Below are positions 13,350-24,090 of a DNA stretch of 64,000 nucleotides, one piece after another. The DNA is from Rebecca billardiae RCC1528 (Eukaryota > Haptophyta): NCBI GenBank assembly GCA_965240325.2, contig OZ251248.1:868001-932000 (forward strand). Direction: 5' to 3'. The notes beneath the pieces were generated by a model that did not search any database, had not been told where the DNA came from, and worked only from the letters and a program-made list of their open reading frames with translations. Position 1 is the first letter of the stretch; the number at the start of each line of letters is the position of its first letter. The position numbers and the translations under genes are program-made.

Positions 13350-14720
13350 ATGACCGCGCCCGTCTCGCAGCTGTTCATCCTCGCGCCCAACGGCCACGCC
13401 ATCGTGTACAAGGACTACCGCGGCGAGCTGCCGAAGGAAACTTCCGAGACGTTCTTCCACGAGCTGGTCGAGAAGGGCGCGGGCTCGTGCCCGCCGGTGT
13501 TCGTGGTGGACGGCGTGTCGTACATCGCGGTGAAGCAGTCGGGGCTGCACTTCCTCTGCACCACCGTCGACAACGTCTGCCCCTCGCTCGTCATCTCGCT
13601 GCTCACCCAGCTCACCAAGGTGTGCAAGGACTACTTGGGCGTGCTGAACGAAGAAGCTCTGCGGAAGAACTTCACGCTGGTGTACGAGCTGGTGGACGAG
13701 GTGATCGACTACGGGTACCCGCAGAACGCGGCGACGACGGACCTGCAGGCCTACCTCTTCAACAAGCCCGTCCCCGTCGAGCCGCCCAGCGTCTCCAGCG
13801 TCCTCCCCTCGTTCAAGGCGAACCCGAAGACGATGGCGTCGGCCGCGGCGCACAAGTCGGTGGTGCTACAGGCGCAGGGCGGGATGGGCGGGTGGCGCTC
13901 GGGCGGGGGCAACGAGATCTTCATCGACCTCGTCGACCGCATCTCCGCGCTGCTCACCGCCGAGGGCCAGGTCCGGACCTTCTCCGTCGACGGCTGCATC
14001 CAGATGAAGTCCTTCTTAAAAGGCTCTCCGCAGGTCCACCTCGCCCTGAACGAGGACCTGGTGATCGCGTCGGGCGGCGCGGGCGGGCGCGCGGCGGGCG
14101 GGGCGTACGGCGCGGTGCAGCTCGACGACGTCAACTTCCACGAGTGCGTCGTGCTCGACCGCTTCGACTCGGAGAAGATCCTCACGCTCGCGCCGCCGTC
14201 GGGCGAATTCGTCGTGATGAATTTCCGGATCGGCACTCTCCGCTCCGAGCGGCAGTTGCCGTTCCGGCTGTGGCCGACGGTGCACCAGCTCTCCGAGTTC
14301 AAGACGGAGCTGCAGGTGACGGTGAAGGCGGACTTCCCGGACAAGCTGCACGCGGTCAACGTGCGCATCACCTTCAACGTGCCCAAGTCCGCCAGCGCCG
14401 CGTCCGTCTCGCTGCCGGCCAACGCGTCGCGCGCCGTGCAGACCGCTACGTACACCGAGTCGACCAAGGCCGTGGAGTGGCTCGTGAAGAAGTGGCCCGG
14501 CGGCTCGGCGCTCTCGCTCTCGACGAAGATGACGGTGCCCGCGGGCTGCGACGCCAAGAAGGAGATGGGCCCGATCTCGATGGCCTTCGAGATCCCGTGC
14601 TATAACGTGTCGCAGCTCGCAGTGCGCCACCTCAACATCGTCGAGCGCGACAAGTCGTACAAGCCGCACCGGTGGGTGCGCTGCCTCACGCACGCCTCGT
14701 CGTACTGCTGCCGCGTGTGA
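13350..14720 (+). CDS. AP4M1: AP-4 adaptor complex mu subunit
   Basis: This is the medium (mu) subunit of the AP-4 adaptor complex. The family sorts cargo at the trans-Golgi network and reads tyrosine-type signals through its C-terminal domain. The product is 456 residues, usual for mu chains, from a single exon. Residues 1 to about 140 form the longin-like domain (SQLFILAPNGHAIVYKDYRG, then KDYLGVLNEEALRKNF, VYELVDEVIDYGYPQ). Residues from about 188 to the end form the mu homology domain (GNEIFIDLVDRISALL, IQMKSFLKGSPQVHLALNED, VNFHECVVLDRFDSEKI, and the terminal YKPHRWVRCLTHASSYCCRV). The VLDRFDSEKILTL and PHRWVR segments resemble AP-4 mu more than AP-1 to AP-3 mu. The open frame extends upstream, but ATG 13350 starts exactly at the family N terminus (MTAPVSQLFIL). 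Its last codons are duplicated just downstream. AP-2 mu is the main alternative. Confidence 0.9.
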   Translation: MTAPVSQLFILAPNGHAIVYKDYRGELPKETSETFFHELVEKGAGSCPPVFVVDGVSYIAVKQSGLHFLCTTVDNVCPSLVISLLTQLTKVCKDYLGVLNEEALRKNFTLVYELVDEVIDYGYPQNAATTDLQAYLFNKPVPVEPPSVSSVLPSFKANPKTMASAAAHKSVVLQAQGGMGGWRSGGGNEIFIDLVDRISALLTAEGQVRTFSVDGCIQMKSFLKGSPQVHLALNEDLVIASGGAGGRAAGGAYGAVQLDDVNFHECVVLDRFDSEKILTLAPPSGEFVVMNFRIGTLRSERQLPFRLWPTVHQLSEFKTELQVTVKADFPDKLHAVNVRITFNVPKSASAASVSLPANASRAVQTATYTESTKAVEWLVKKWPGGSALSLSTKMTVPAGCDAKKEMGPISMAFEIPCYNVSQLAVRHLNIVERDKSYKPHRWVRCLTHASSYCCRV

Positions 14721-14784
14721 GGGCACGCCGCGCCGCTGGGTGCGCGGACTCGCGCACGCCTCGTCGTACTGCTGCCGCGTGTGA
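14673..14784 (+). repeat. Tandem duplication of the AP-4 mu 3' coding end
   Basis: The last ~48 nt of the AP-4 mu frame (14673-14720, including the stop) recur 64 nt downstream (14737-14784). The second copy, read in its own frame, gives RWVRGLAHASSYCCRV and a TGA; the first gives RWVRCLTHASSYCCRV and a TGA. The two differ by about two residues. Confidence 0.85.
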
Positions 14785-15062
14785 GTCCGCTCGGCGGCCG
14801 CGGGCGCCGACGGCCGGCGGCGGCGGGCGCTAACTGACAGTGACACTCGCCGACGGACGACGCCGGGGCGCCGCGGTCTTGTCCTACTAGCTGCCAGTAG
14901 GCGCTGATGCACCTGCCGTCCCATCGTCCGCGTGCTCAGAACGCGCAGCGTGCTGCCGTCGCCGTCGACGGCGCGTGAGTCAGCGGCTGCCGCTCGGCTG
15001 ACACTGTCACTGACGGCTTTCGGCGGGGCATGCATCACTTTTGTAGCTCGCGCGTGAACTTT
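14785..15062. other. 3' flank of AP-4 mu gene, no gene seen
   Basis: No convincing frame. A short inverted motif pair (TGACAGTGAC near 14835 and CACTGTCACTGA near 15001) bounds much of it. Confidence 0.4.
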
Positions 15063-15774
15063 ATATGGGTTGGCGCTGCGCGTCATTCGTCAACTTGGGC
15101 TGGAAACCTGTTTCTGAAACGCATGATGGTACGCCGGGCCGGCAGCCCGAGCTCGGAATTCCGACGCTGCCAACGGCGCCACAGGGGCGCAGCGGCGGGG
15201 CTGACGACGCGCGCGCGTGTGCACGTCTGACCACGGAGTGCGCGCTGCAATGACTGGCCCGTCCGCAGCACCACGCCCCGCGCTGTGAGTGAGAGTGTGG
15301 CCCGCGCCCAAGCGAGAACGCGGGCCGGGCGGCACTCCGCCGACCTCGCCGGCCGCCGACCAGCCCGCGGCCGCCTGCTGCAGCTCGTGGAACACGCAGT
15401 CGCGCGCTCGCGCGTGGAGGGCGGACCTGCGCGTATGCGCCCGCCGGGCTTGCCGCTTCATCCGCTGGCACCGCAGTGCAGGTCGAGCCGTCCGCCGCCC
15501 ACCGAGCCGGCGCCACGCCTCGCGCTCGTGCTCGAGCTGAGGCGGCGGCGTGTCGCCCGAGCCGGCGGGGTCGCGCGCGTGCGCGTGGTGGGCAGCCTCG
15601 CGCGTGCGCCCGCCGCGCGCCCCGCGTCTCTCGCTTGGCGCCGCACGCGAGCCGCTCGTCGCGCGACCGAACGAGACGTCAACGCAAGGGCGACCCTTGG
15701 AATGGCGTGGGCTCTCGCCTGTCGTCCTTCACGGGACGTCGTCGATGCGAGGCCGCGCGAGGTTGCTCCGATGC
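15063..15774. repeat. Dispersed repeat R, copy 1 (712 bp)
   Basis: Nearly identical, in the same orientation, to 28268-28974. Differences are few, for example a 7-nt indel near 15088 and CACGGAGTG versus CATGGAGTG near 15233. Open frames exist on both strands, as expected of GC-rich DNA, but none resembles a known family. The 3' edge is sharp: after CCGATGC the two copies diverge. Confidence 0.85.
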
Positions 15775-15780
15775 CAGCCA

Positions 15781-15812
15781 GGTTTGGCGCTCTGCAGTGG
15801 CGGATGCCAGCT
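15781..15812 (+). repeat. Junction motif A, copy 1 (32 bp)
   Basis: The 32 bases recur inverted at 27943-27974 with one mismatch, directly abutting the right end of the palindromic element. Here they abut repeat X instead. Confidence 0.8.
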
Positions 15813-15931
15813 AACCGCGCGCGCGTCGCGCTCCTTCTGGCGATCCGGTGTTTACGATAGGCGGATGCAGGGGTTGCCTGGGGCCGCCAGTCGCCACGGG
15901 GGGGGGCAGGGCGGCGAGGCAGCGCCCGCCC
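15812..15931 (+). repeat. Repeat X, copy 1 (120 bp)
   Basis: Matches 16478-16597 in direct orientation at an offset of 666, including a run of nine G. Downstream sequence differs between copies. Confidence 0.85.
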
Positions 15932-16014
15932 GGCAGCACATCGCCCCCCCCGTGGACGCTGACTCAAGCCGCACCCACCCCAGCGCGGCGATCCCACGCC
16001 AGGGAGGGCGGGCG

Positions 16015-16476
16015 GGAGGCGGAGGAGCGCCGCTGGCTGTCCGTGAGTGTGCCGGCGCCGCCGCGGCCTGCCGCCCGGGGGCCCCGGGCCCGGGCGGGGC
16101 CGCTGTGCTCAGGCGTCGGCCGGGGCAGGGTGCGCCGGGGGGCAGTCGCGGCGGAAGCGGTCGGCTGCACGACGTGGGCTGCCCTGACCGGCCCCGAAGG
16201 TGCGCCTGTCACGCCGAGGGTCGGCCCTCCTGCAGGTACGCTCACTTTCCGCTTGGTACCCGCGCCGCAAAGGCGAGCTGCTTCCGACTCACATCTCGTC
16301 ACCGTGCGGTCACTCCGGCGATGCCGCTGCGAGCGCCGAGCCCGCGTCCGGCCAGGTATACGCCCACCTAGCGGGGAGGGGCACGGGCGGCGGCGGAGCA
16401 GCGACGCGGCAGTCATAACGCGATAACCGCCGCGGACTGCCAAACCCACCACTCCCGTCGCGTCGGCCATCGCCCC
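16015..16476 (+). repeat. Repeat S, copy 1 (462 bp)
   Basis: Matches 19966-20427 at a constant offset of 3951. Both copies end at ...CATCGCCCC; copy 1 then continues into X and copy 2 into the palindromic element. No recognisable protein. Confidence 0.88.
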
Positions 16477-16477
16477 A

Positions 16478-16597
16478 TAACCGCGCGCGCGTCGCGCTCC
16501 TTCTGGCGATCCGGTGTTTACGATAGGCGGATGCAGGGGTTGCCTGGGGCCGCCAGTCGCCACGGGGGGGGGCAGGGCGGCGAGGCAGCGCCCGCCC
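16478..16597 (+). repeat. Repeat X, copy 2 (120 bp)
   Basis: Second copy of the 120-bp sequence at 15812-15931, here following repeat S. Confidence 0.85.
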
Positions 16598-17020
16598 AAA
16601 GAGGCGCAGCGCCAGGCGCCACGCCGGCGTGGCCGGCGTCGGCCGGCGCGGCCGAGGCCAGGCCCGGCCCCGACCCCCAGAGGCGCAGCGCCCTGCCCAC
16701 CACCACGCCGCACGCCGCCGGTGTGAGGCCGCGGAGCGGCGGACTGGGTGCCCCCCCCCCCTCCCCCCCAGCGCTCAGCCCCTGCCAGAGGTCGCCGAGA
16801 GCCCGCAGCGACCGGCGGACCACAGGACCACTGGCGTAACCCGCCCGTCGTCGCGCGCCGGCACAGGCCAGGCGAAGCGCTGCAGGTGACCCGCAGGCCA
16901 CGCCGTCCACTTGCCCGACGAAACCGCCCAGCAGCACGCGCGCACCGCCGCCGCCGCCGCCGGCCGGCGAGAGCGCATGCGCCCGAGCCGTCGCGGAACA
17001 CACCCGAGCCGACATGAGGC
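16598..17020. other. Intergenic GC-rich DNA, degenerate repeat module
   Basis: Open minus-strand frames have Arg/Ala/Gly composition and no family motif. The part from about 16880 to 17020 is loosely related to 17650-17785: both share CCCAGCAG, a GGCGAGAG segment and a GCGCAGGTATC end. Confidence 0.4.
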
Positions 17021-18150
17021 GCAGGTATCGACGTCGGCTTGCCGACAACGTCGTCAACCACGCGCCTGCAGACCGCACGAGCGCCCGTGAAAGCGCGCCG
17101 AAAAGGGGCGTGCGAGGTGACGCGCACGGTGCGCGAATGGTGATGGCCGTGCGGCGCACGAATGACGATCGGTGCGCGCGCACGATGAGCGGTGCACGCG
17201 CGGGCGGATCGGAGCGCGCGCATGATAAACGGCGCATGATACTCGGCGCGCGCGCATGACGGCGCGCGCGCATGATGATCGGCGCTGGTCGGTGCGCGCG
17301 CATGATGATCGTCACGCGATGATCGGCGCGCGCGCATGACCATGCGCGCGCGTGACGAATTCGCCGCAACGGCTCGCGCGAGAGGCACAAGGCGATTGAC
17401 GATGAACGCGACCACGTTCGAGCGCTCGAGCGAAGCAGGAGGTGATGAGTGAGGAAGATGGCACAGGAATGGGAGAGGAACGCGTGGCGCGTGGCGGGAA
17501 GGGCCAGGCACGCTCGGCGTGAGGAAAGGAACGCGCGTAGAAACGGAACGGAACGGAAAGCAGCGGTTCGAGCGATAGACAGGAGGTGATTGACGACGAT
17601 GAGCGCGTGCGCGCTCGAGCGACGCAGAAGGTGACGAGCGAGGAAGACCAAGGCCAGGTGAAAGCGCCGCAGGTGGCCAGCGGGCCACGTCGCTTTTCGC
17701 GCCCGAAAACGCCCAGCAGCGCGCGCGCCCCGCTGCAGTGGCAGCCGACCGGCGAGAGCTGCATCCGCCAGAGCCGCCACGCGGCGCAGGTATCAACGCC
17801 GGCCCGCCGACAACGTCGTCCCCGACACCCCGGCCACAGACACCACGTACACCCATGTAAGCGCGCCGAAAGGTGCGCGCGAGGATGGCGCACTCGGCAC
17901 CCGAATGATGATGATGGTTGCGCGGAGCACGAATGATGATCGGCGCGCGCGGGTATCAACGCCAGCCCGCCGACGACGTCGTCCCCCACGCCCCGGCCAC
18001 AGACACCACGTACGCCCATGTAAGCGCGCCGAAAGGTGTGTGCGATGATGGCACGCTCGGCACCCGGATGATGATGCGATGGTTACGCTGAGCACGAAGT
18101 GATGATCGGCGCGCGCACATGATGATGATCGGCGCGCGCGCATGAGAAGA
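17021..18150. repeat. Degenerate repeat family, three copies of a ~160-bp module
   Basis: Modules starting near 17021, 17789 and 17951 share GGTATC(A/G)ACG, CCGACAACGTCGTC, GCGCGCCGAAA and a TGATGATCGGCGCGCGCG tail. The last two are about 163 bp apart and closely similar; the first is more diverged. The segment 17340-17650 between them is less GC-rich (GGAACG, GAAAG stretches). No gene recognised. Confidence 0.6.
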
Positions 18151-18154
18151 CAGG

Positions 18155-18830
18155 TGCGAGTGACGCGCGGAGAAGATGCGCGCGGAGACGATAGGCGCGG
18201 AGGACATAGGCGCAAGTAACGCGCGGAGGAGATAGGCGCAAGTAACGCGCGGAGAAGATAGGCGCAAGTAACGCGCGGAGAAGATATAGTAGGCGCAAGT
18301 AACGCGCGGAGACAGGCGCAAGTAACGCGCGGAGAAGATAGGCGCAAGTAAACGCGCGGAGAAGATATAGTAGGCGCAAGTAACGCGCGGAGACAGGCGC
18401 AAGTAACGCGCGGAGAAGATAGGCGCAAGTAACGCGCGGAGAAGATATAGTAGGCGCAAGTAACGCGCGGAGACAGGCGCAAGTAACGCGCGGAGAAGAT
18501 AGGCGCAAGTAAACGCGCGGAGAAGATATAGTAGGCGCAAGTAACGCGCGGAGACAGGCGCAAGTAACGCGCGGAGAAGTAGATAGTATAGGCGCAAGTA
18601 ACGCGCGGAGGAGGTATAGGCGCAAGTGACGCGCGGAGACAGGCGCAAGTAACGCGTGGGGAAGTAGATATAGTAGGCGCAAGTAACGCGCGGAGAAGTA
18701 GATAGGCGCAAGTGACGCGCGGAGACAGGCGCAAGTAACGCGCGGAGAAGTAGATAGTAGGCGCAAGTAACGCGCGGAGATGAGATAGGCGCAAGTGACG
18801 CGCGGAGAAGATAGGGTGCGCACACGATGA
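18155..18830 (+). repeat. Minisatellite, core AGGCGCAAGTAACGCGCGGAG
   Basis: Roughly 25 copies of a core of about 21 bases, separated by variable tails (ACA, AAGAT, AAGATATAGT), so unit length varies from about 22 to 33 bp. Units with alternating tails form a higher-order pattern between 18240 and 18570. Late copies carry TAAC-to-TGAC changes. Confidence 0.9.
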
Positions 18831-18860
18831 TCGGCGCATGATGATCGGCGCGCGCGCGAG

Positions 18861-18940
18861 GGATAGACAGATAGACAGATAGACAGATAGACAGATAGAC
18901 AGATAGACAGATAGATAGACAGATAGATAGACAGATAGAC
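18861..18940 (+). repeat. GATAGACA / GATA microsatellite
   Basis: About ten units of GATAGACA with two GATA-only interruptions over 80 bp. Confidence 0.95.
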
Positions 18941-19965
18941 GCGCGAGTGAGCGACGGCGAGCTGTAGAGAAGGGTGAGTCGTGCGGCGGCGAGTGGCGGC
19001 GGCGTGCTTGCAGCGCGGCAGCGGCGTGCGGCGAGCGCGAACACGCGGAGCGCGCGCGGCTCCGCTGTTGCGCCCCGAGGGGCCCGCGCCGAAGAAGCGC
19101 GCTCGCTCGAGCGGGGGGCAGATCGAAGGTGATGAAGCGCGCGGTTCCGCTCAAGCGAAGTAGAAGGTGATGAGCGACGAGTGTGCCCGACGGACGACAG
19201 CGCAACGACACCTCACGCGCCGCCCCGCCGGCCGCCCAACAGATGGCCGAGAACGGGACGCCGAAGTAGCATGTGTGCGCTCACTGCCCGCGCCGCCGAC
19301 ATGCGCTCCAGCTCGGACGAAGGGCAGAAGGTGTTGTTGAGCGCGCCCCCGCGAGCGCGCAGCAGCTGGTGAGGAGCGTGTTGTTGAGTACGCCCCCGCG
19401 AGCGCGCAGCAGCTGGTGAGGAGCGTGGAGCGTGCCCGACACACGCCCGCTGGCGCCGCCCCGCCGTGCGCCCAGCCGCCGGACGCTGCCGATGGACGCA
19501 GAAGCAGCATGGATGCGCACGAGTCTCGTCCAGCGCCAAAATGCGCTCGCGCGCGAGCGAGGCAGACAGCGCCGAGCGCGCCCACGCTCGAGCGAAGCAG
19601 GTGGAGATGAGCGAGGAGCGCGCACGACGGACGGCAGCGCACCGGCACCTCACTTACCACCCCGATGTGCGTCCCCGATGGGCGCCCGGCCACCGGACGC
19701 CTCAGAAGGACACCCAGCACAAGCGTGGTCGCGCACGAGCGGATGAGAGAAGCAGAAGGCGCTGAGCGTTCCCCTCGAGTAAAGCAGTGGGCCATGAGGA
19801 GGAGGGAGCACGACGGACGGCAGTGCCCAGCACCTCGCGCTCCGCCTCGCAGTGCGCACGACCGTCGGATGCCGCCGCAGAAGGACGCCGAAGCAGCATC
19901 GTGAGAGTTCGAGCGTGATGCACGCGCACCACGCCAGGGGGGGACAACGAGGAACGGGGAGCGAA
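18941..19965. other. Intergenic DNA with imperfect internal repeats
   Basis: No gene recognised. A 47-bp tandem duplication lies near 19334-19427 (each copy ends GCAGCAGCTGGTGAGGAGCGTG). Longer degenerate modules containing ACGACGGACGGCAG, CACCTCAC and CAGAAG(C/G) recur near 19190, 19620 and 19810. Frames on both strands are Arg/Ala/Ser-rich. Confidence 0.5.
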
Positions 19966-20427
19966 GGAGGCGGAGGAGCGCCGCTGGCTGTCCGTGAGTG
20001 TGCCGGCGCCGCCGCGGCCTGCCGCCCGGGGGCCCCGGGCCCGGGCGGGGCCGCTGTGCTCAGGCGTCGGCCGGGGCAGGGTGCGCCGGGGGGCAGTCGC
20101 GGCGGAAGCGGTCGGCTGCACGACGTGGGCTGCCCTGACCGGCCCCGAAGGTGCGCCTGTCACGCCGAGGGTCGGCCCTCCTGCAGGTACGCTCACTTTC
20201 CGCTTGGTACCCGCGCCGCAAAGGCGAGCTGCTTCCGACTCACATCTCGTCACCGTGCGGTCACTCCGGCGATGCCGCTGCGAGCGCCGAGCCCGCGTCC
20301 GGCCAGGTATACGCCCACCTAGCGGGGAGGGGCACGGGCGGCGGCGGAGCAGCGACGCGGCAGTCATAACGCGATAACCGCCGCGGACTGCCAAACCCAC
20401 CACTCCCGTCGCGTCGGCCATCGCCCC
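19966..20427 (+). repeat. Repeat S, copy 2 (462 bp)
   Basis: Matches 16015-16476. It ends exactly where the palindromic element starts. Confidence 0.88.
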
Positions 20428-21213
20428 GAAACTGGGGCTTTTGGCCCAGTTTGCGATGGCACAGTGGGGGGCTTCGCGGGTCAGTAAACTGGGGAAAAGC
20501 CTCAGTTTCAGATGGCACGCGCCCACTGCGGCCGTGCCATCGCAAACTGGGCCGAATCGCCCAGTTTGCGTGTGCACGGGGACGCACTGCGGCCGGCTGC
20601 AACTTGGCTCAGCATGGGGCAACAGGGCAGCTGTCCACAGCCCAGGCGGGGCGTCACCGCCTGCGGGCCGCCGGTGGGCAGGGCCGACGGCGTCGCAGAG
20701 CTCATGCGTGGGAGCAGCGCGTTGAGAAGGCAACCAAGGTCGAGAAGGAGGGGGCAAGGCCGGCAAGCAGCAGGGGCCACCGGTACGTTCGTACATGCCT
20801 CCACACCGGTGCACATCACCCTTGCTCGCGGCCGTGACCTGTGCTGGCACTCACCTCATCATCGCCCACCATGCAGTGGCGGCCGAGCTAAGGCGAATAC
20901 TCACAGGCACCGAACACGCATCGGCGGTGCCCACTGGTGCTGGCATGCTGTCCTCTACTTGCTGTCGGACAGCAAGCGGAGACGGCACCGCCGCAGCTGC
21001 GAGCGGGTGAGGTGCTGCTCTGCTCAGCGAGGCTGAGAGGCTGAGCACGGATCACGGATGGTGAGCCCTGGTCTCTCAACGCATCCAGGAGAGCAGTTGG
21101 TGCATAACTGTGCTCAGGCGTGCAGGACCAACCATCCGGTGCTGCTTCAAGCACCCGCGCCAACAGCGGCGGTACTCAACTCCACGCTGCTCATGCGGCC
21201 ACACAGCTGCAGG

Positions 21214-23990
21214 GATGGTGCCACGGCGGGCGGCGGCGGTCGACGCAGCTGTCAGCTCGGCGGTGCGCGCCCGAGGGGCCTAGGCGACGAACGCGCCGAG
21301 CGCGGTGTGGCTGCTCGCTTCGCCCAGCGCGCGCGAGCCGCTGCCATCGGGTGCCGCTGCGCCCGCGCCCAGCGCGGGCAGCAGCAGCTGTACTCAACTC
21401 CTCGCCGAGTGCGGCGGCAGCAGCAGGGATGGTGCCACGGCGGGCTGCGGCAGTCGCTGCAGCTGGCAGCTCGGTGGTGCGCGCCCGAGGAGCCTGGGCG
21501 CTGGGCGCACCGAGCGCGGTGACGCTGCTCGCCTCGCCCAGCGCGCTGGAGCCGCTGCCACCGGGCGCCGCTGCGCCCGCGCCCAGCCGGGGCAGCAGCA
21601 GCTGCGCTCGACTCCGCGCCGAGTGCGGCGGCAGCAGCGGGGATGGTGCCACGGCGGGCGGCGGCGGTCGCTGGAGCTGGCAGCTCGGTGGTGCCTGCCC
21701 GATGGGCCTGGGCGCTGGGCGCACCGAGCGCGGTGACGCTGCTCGCCTCGCCCAACGCGCTCGAGCCGCTGCCATCGGGCGCTGCGCTGCCCGCGCCCAG
21801 CTTGGGCAGCAGCAGCTGCGCTCGACTCCGCGCCGAGTGCGGCGGCAGCAGCAGGGATGGTGCCACGGCGGGCTGCGGCGGTCGCTGGAGCTGGCAGCTC
21901 GGTGGTGTGCGCCCGAGGAGCCTGGGCGCTGGGCGCACCGAGCGCGGTGACGCTGCTCGCCTCGCCCAGCGCGCTGGAGCCGCTGCCACCGGGCGCCGCT
22001 GCGCCCGCGCCCAGCCGGGGCAGCAGCAGCTGCGCTCGACTCCGCGCCGCGTGCGGCGGCAGCAGCAGGGATGGTGCCACGGCGGGCGGCGGCGGTCGCT
22101 GCAGCTGAAAGCTCGTTAGTGCCTGCCCGATGGGCCTGGGCGCTGGGCGCACCGAGCGCGGTGACGCTGCTCGCCTCGCCCAGCGCGCTCGAGCCGCTGT
22201 CACCAGGCGCTGCTGCGCCCGCGCCCAGCCGGGGCAGCTGCAGCTGCGCTCGACTCCGCGCCGAGTGCGGCGGCAGCAGCAGGGATGGTGCCACGGCGGG
22301 CGGTGGCAGTCGCTGGAGCTGGCAGCTCGGTGGTGCGCGCCCGAGGAGCCTGGGCGCTGGGCGCACCGAGCGCGGTGACGCTGCTCGCCTCGCCCAACGC
22401 GCTGGAGCCGCTGCCATCGGGCGCTGCGCTGCCCGCGCCCAGCTTGGGCAGCAGCAGCTGTGCTCGACTCCGCGCCGAGTGCGGCGGTAGCAGCAGGGAT
22501 GGTGCCACGGCGGGCGGCGGCGGTCGCTGGAGCTGGCAGCTCGGTGGTGCGCGCCCGAGGAGCCTGGGCGCTGGGCGCACCGAGCGCGGTGACGCTGCTC
22601 GCCTCGCCCAGCGCGCTCGAGCCGCTGCCACCGGGCGCTGCTGCGCCCGCGCCCAGCTTGGGCAGCAGCAGCTGCGCTCGACTCCGCGCCGCGTGCGGCG
22701 GCAGCAGCAGGGATGGTGCCACGGCGGGCGGCGGCGGTCGCTGCAGCTGAAAGCTCGTTGGTGCCTGCCCGATGGGCCTGGGCGCTGGGCGCACCGAGCG
22801 CGGTGACGCTGCTCGCCTCGCCCAACGCGCTGGAGCCGCTGCCATCGGGCGCTGCGCTGCCCGCGCCCAGCTTGGGCAGCAGCAGCTGCGCTCGACTCCG
22901 CGCCGAGTGCGGCGGCAGCAGCAGGGATGGTGACACGGCGGGCGGCGGCGGTCGCTGGAGCTGGCAGCTCGGTGGTGCGCGCCCGAGGAGCCTGGGCGCT
23001 GGGCGCACCGAGCGCGGTGACGCTGCTCGCCTCGCCCAACGCGCTGGAGCCGCTGCCATCGGGCGCTGCTGCGCCCGCGCCCAGCCGGGGCAGCAGCAGC
23101 TGCGCTCGACTCCGCGCCGAGTGCGGCGGCAGCAGCAGGGATGGTGACACGGCGGGCTGTGGCAGTCGCTGGAGCTGGCAGCTCGGTGGTGCGCGCCCGA
23201 GGAGCCTGGGCGCTGGGCGCACCGAGCGCGGTGACGCTGCTCGCCTCGCCCAGCGCGCTCGAGCCGCTGCCATCGGGCGCTGCTGCGCCCGCGCCCAGCT
23301 TGGGCAGCAGCAGCTGCGCTCGACTCCGCGCCGAGTGCGGCGGCAGCAGCGGGGATGGTGCCACGGCGGGCTGTGGCAGGTGCTGGAGCTGGCAGCTCGG
23401 TGGTGCGCGCCCGAGGAGCCTGGGCGCTGGGCGCACCGAGCGCGGTGACGCTGCTCGCCTCGCCCAGCGCGCTCGAGCCGCTGCCATCGGGCGCTGCTGC
23501 GCCCGCGCCCAGCCGGGGCAGCAGCAGCTGCGCTCAACTCCGCGCCGCGTGCGGCAGCAGCAGCAGGGATGGTGCCACGTCTGGCGGCGGCGGTCGCTGG
23601 AGCTCAAAGCCCGGCGGTGCGCGCCCGAGGGGGCTAGGCATTTGGCGCACCGAGCGCGGTGACGCCGCTCGCTTCCCGCAGCGCGCTGGAGCCGCTGCCA
23701 TCCGATGCTGCTGCGCCTGCGCCCCGCTTGGGCAGCAGCAGCTGCGCTCGACTTCCCACCGCGTGCGGCGGCAGCAGCGGGGATGGTGCCACGGCGGCCG
23801 GCGGCGGTCGCTGGAGCTGACACCCCGGCGGTTCGTGCTTCAGGGGCCTGGGCGGTGGACGCACTGAGCGCGGTGACGCTGCTCGCCTCGCCCACCGCGC
23901 TCGAGCCGCTGCCATCTGATGCTGCTGCACCGCCCGGGCAGCTGCAGACTCTGCGCTCGACTCCACGCCGCGTGCCGTGTCGTGGCAGGC
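21214..23990 (+). repeat. 214-bp tandem repeat array, left arm
   Basis: About 13 units. The landmark GGGATGGTGCCACGG recurs near 21428, 21642, 21856, 22070, 22284, 22499, 22712, 22926, 23140 and 23354, so spacing is 214 bp almost without drift. The last units (from 23569) are more diverged. Since 214 is not a multiple of three, each unit shifts frame; units are nevertheless stop-free in long minus-strand frames. I treat this as satellite, not coding. Confidence 0.93.
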
Positions 23991-24090
23991 AGCAGCAGCA
24001 GCAGGCTGGTGATTAACTGCTGCTGCTCAGCAGATTACTGCGACTGCTGCTCGGTCGCTGCGTATGAAGTAGATGAGCGAGTCGCTTGTG

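Noticed and set aside
15964-17856. 630-codon minus-strand open frame
   Set aside because: Crosses repeats S and X and the degenerate modules, Arg/Ala/Gly-rich, no family motif.
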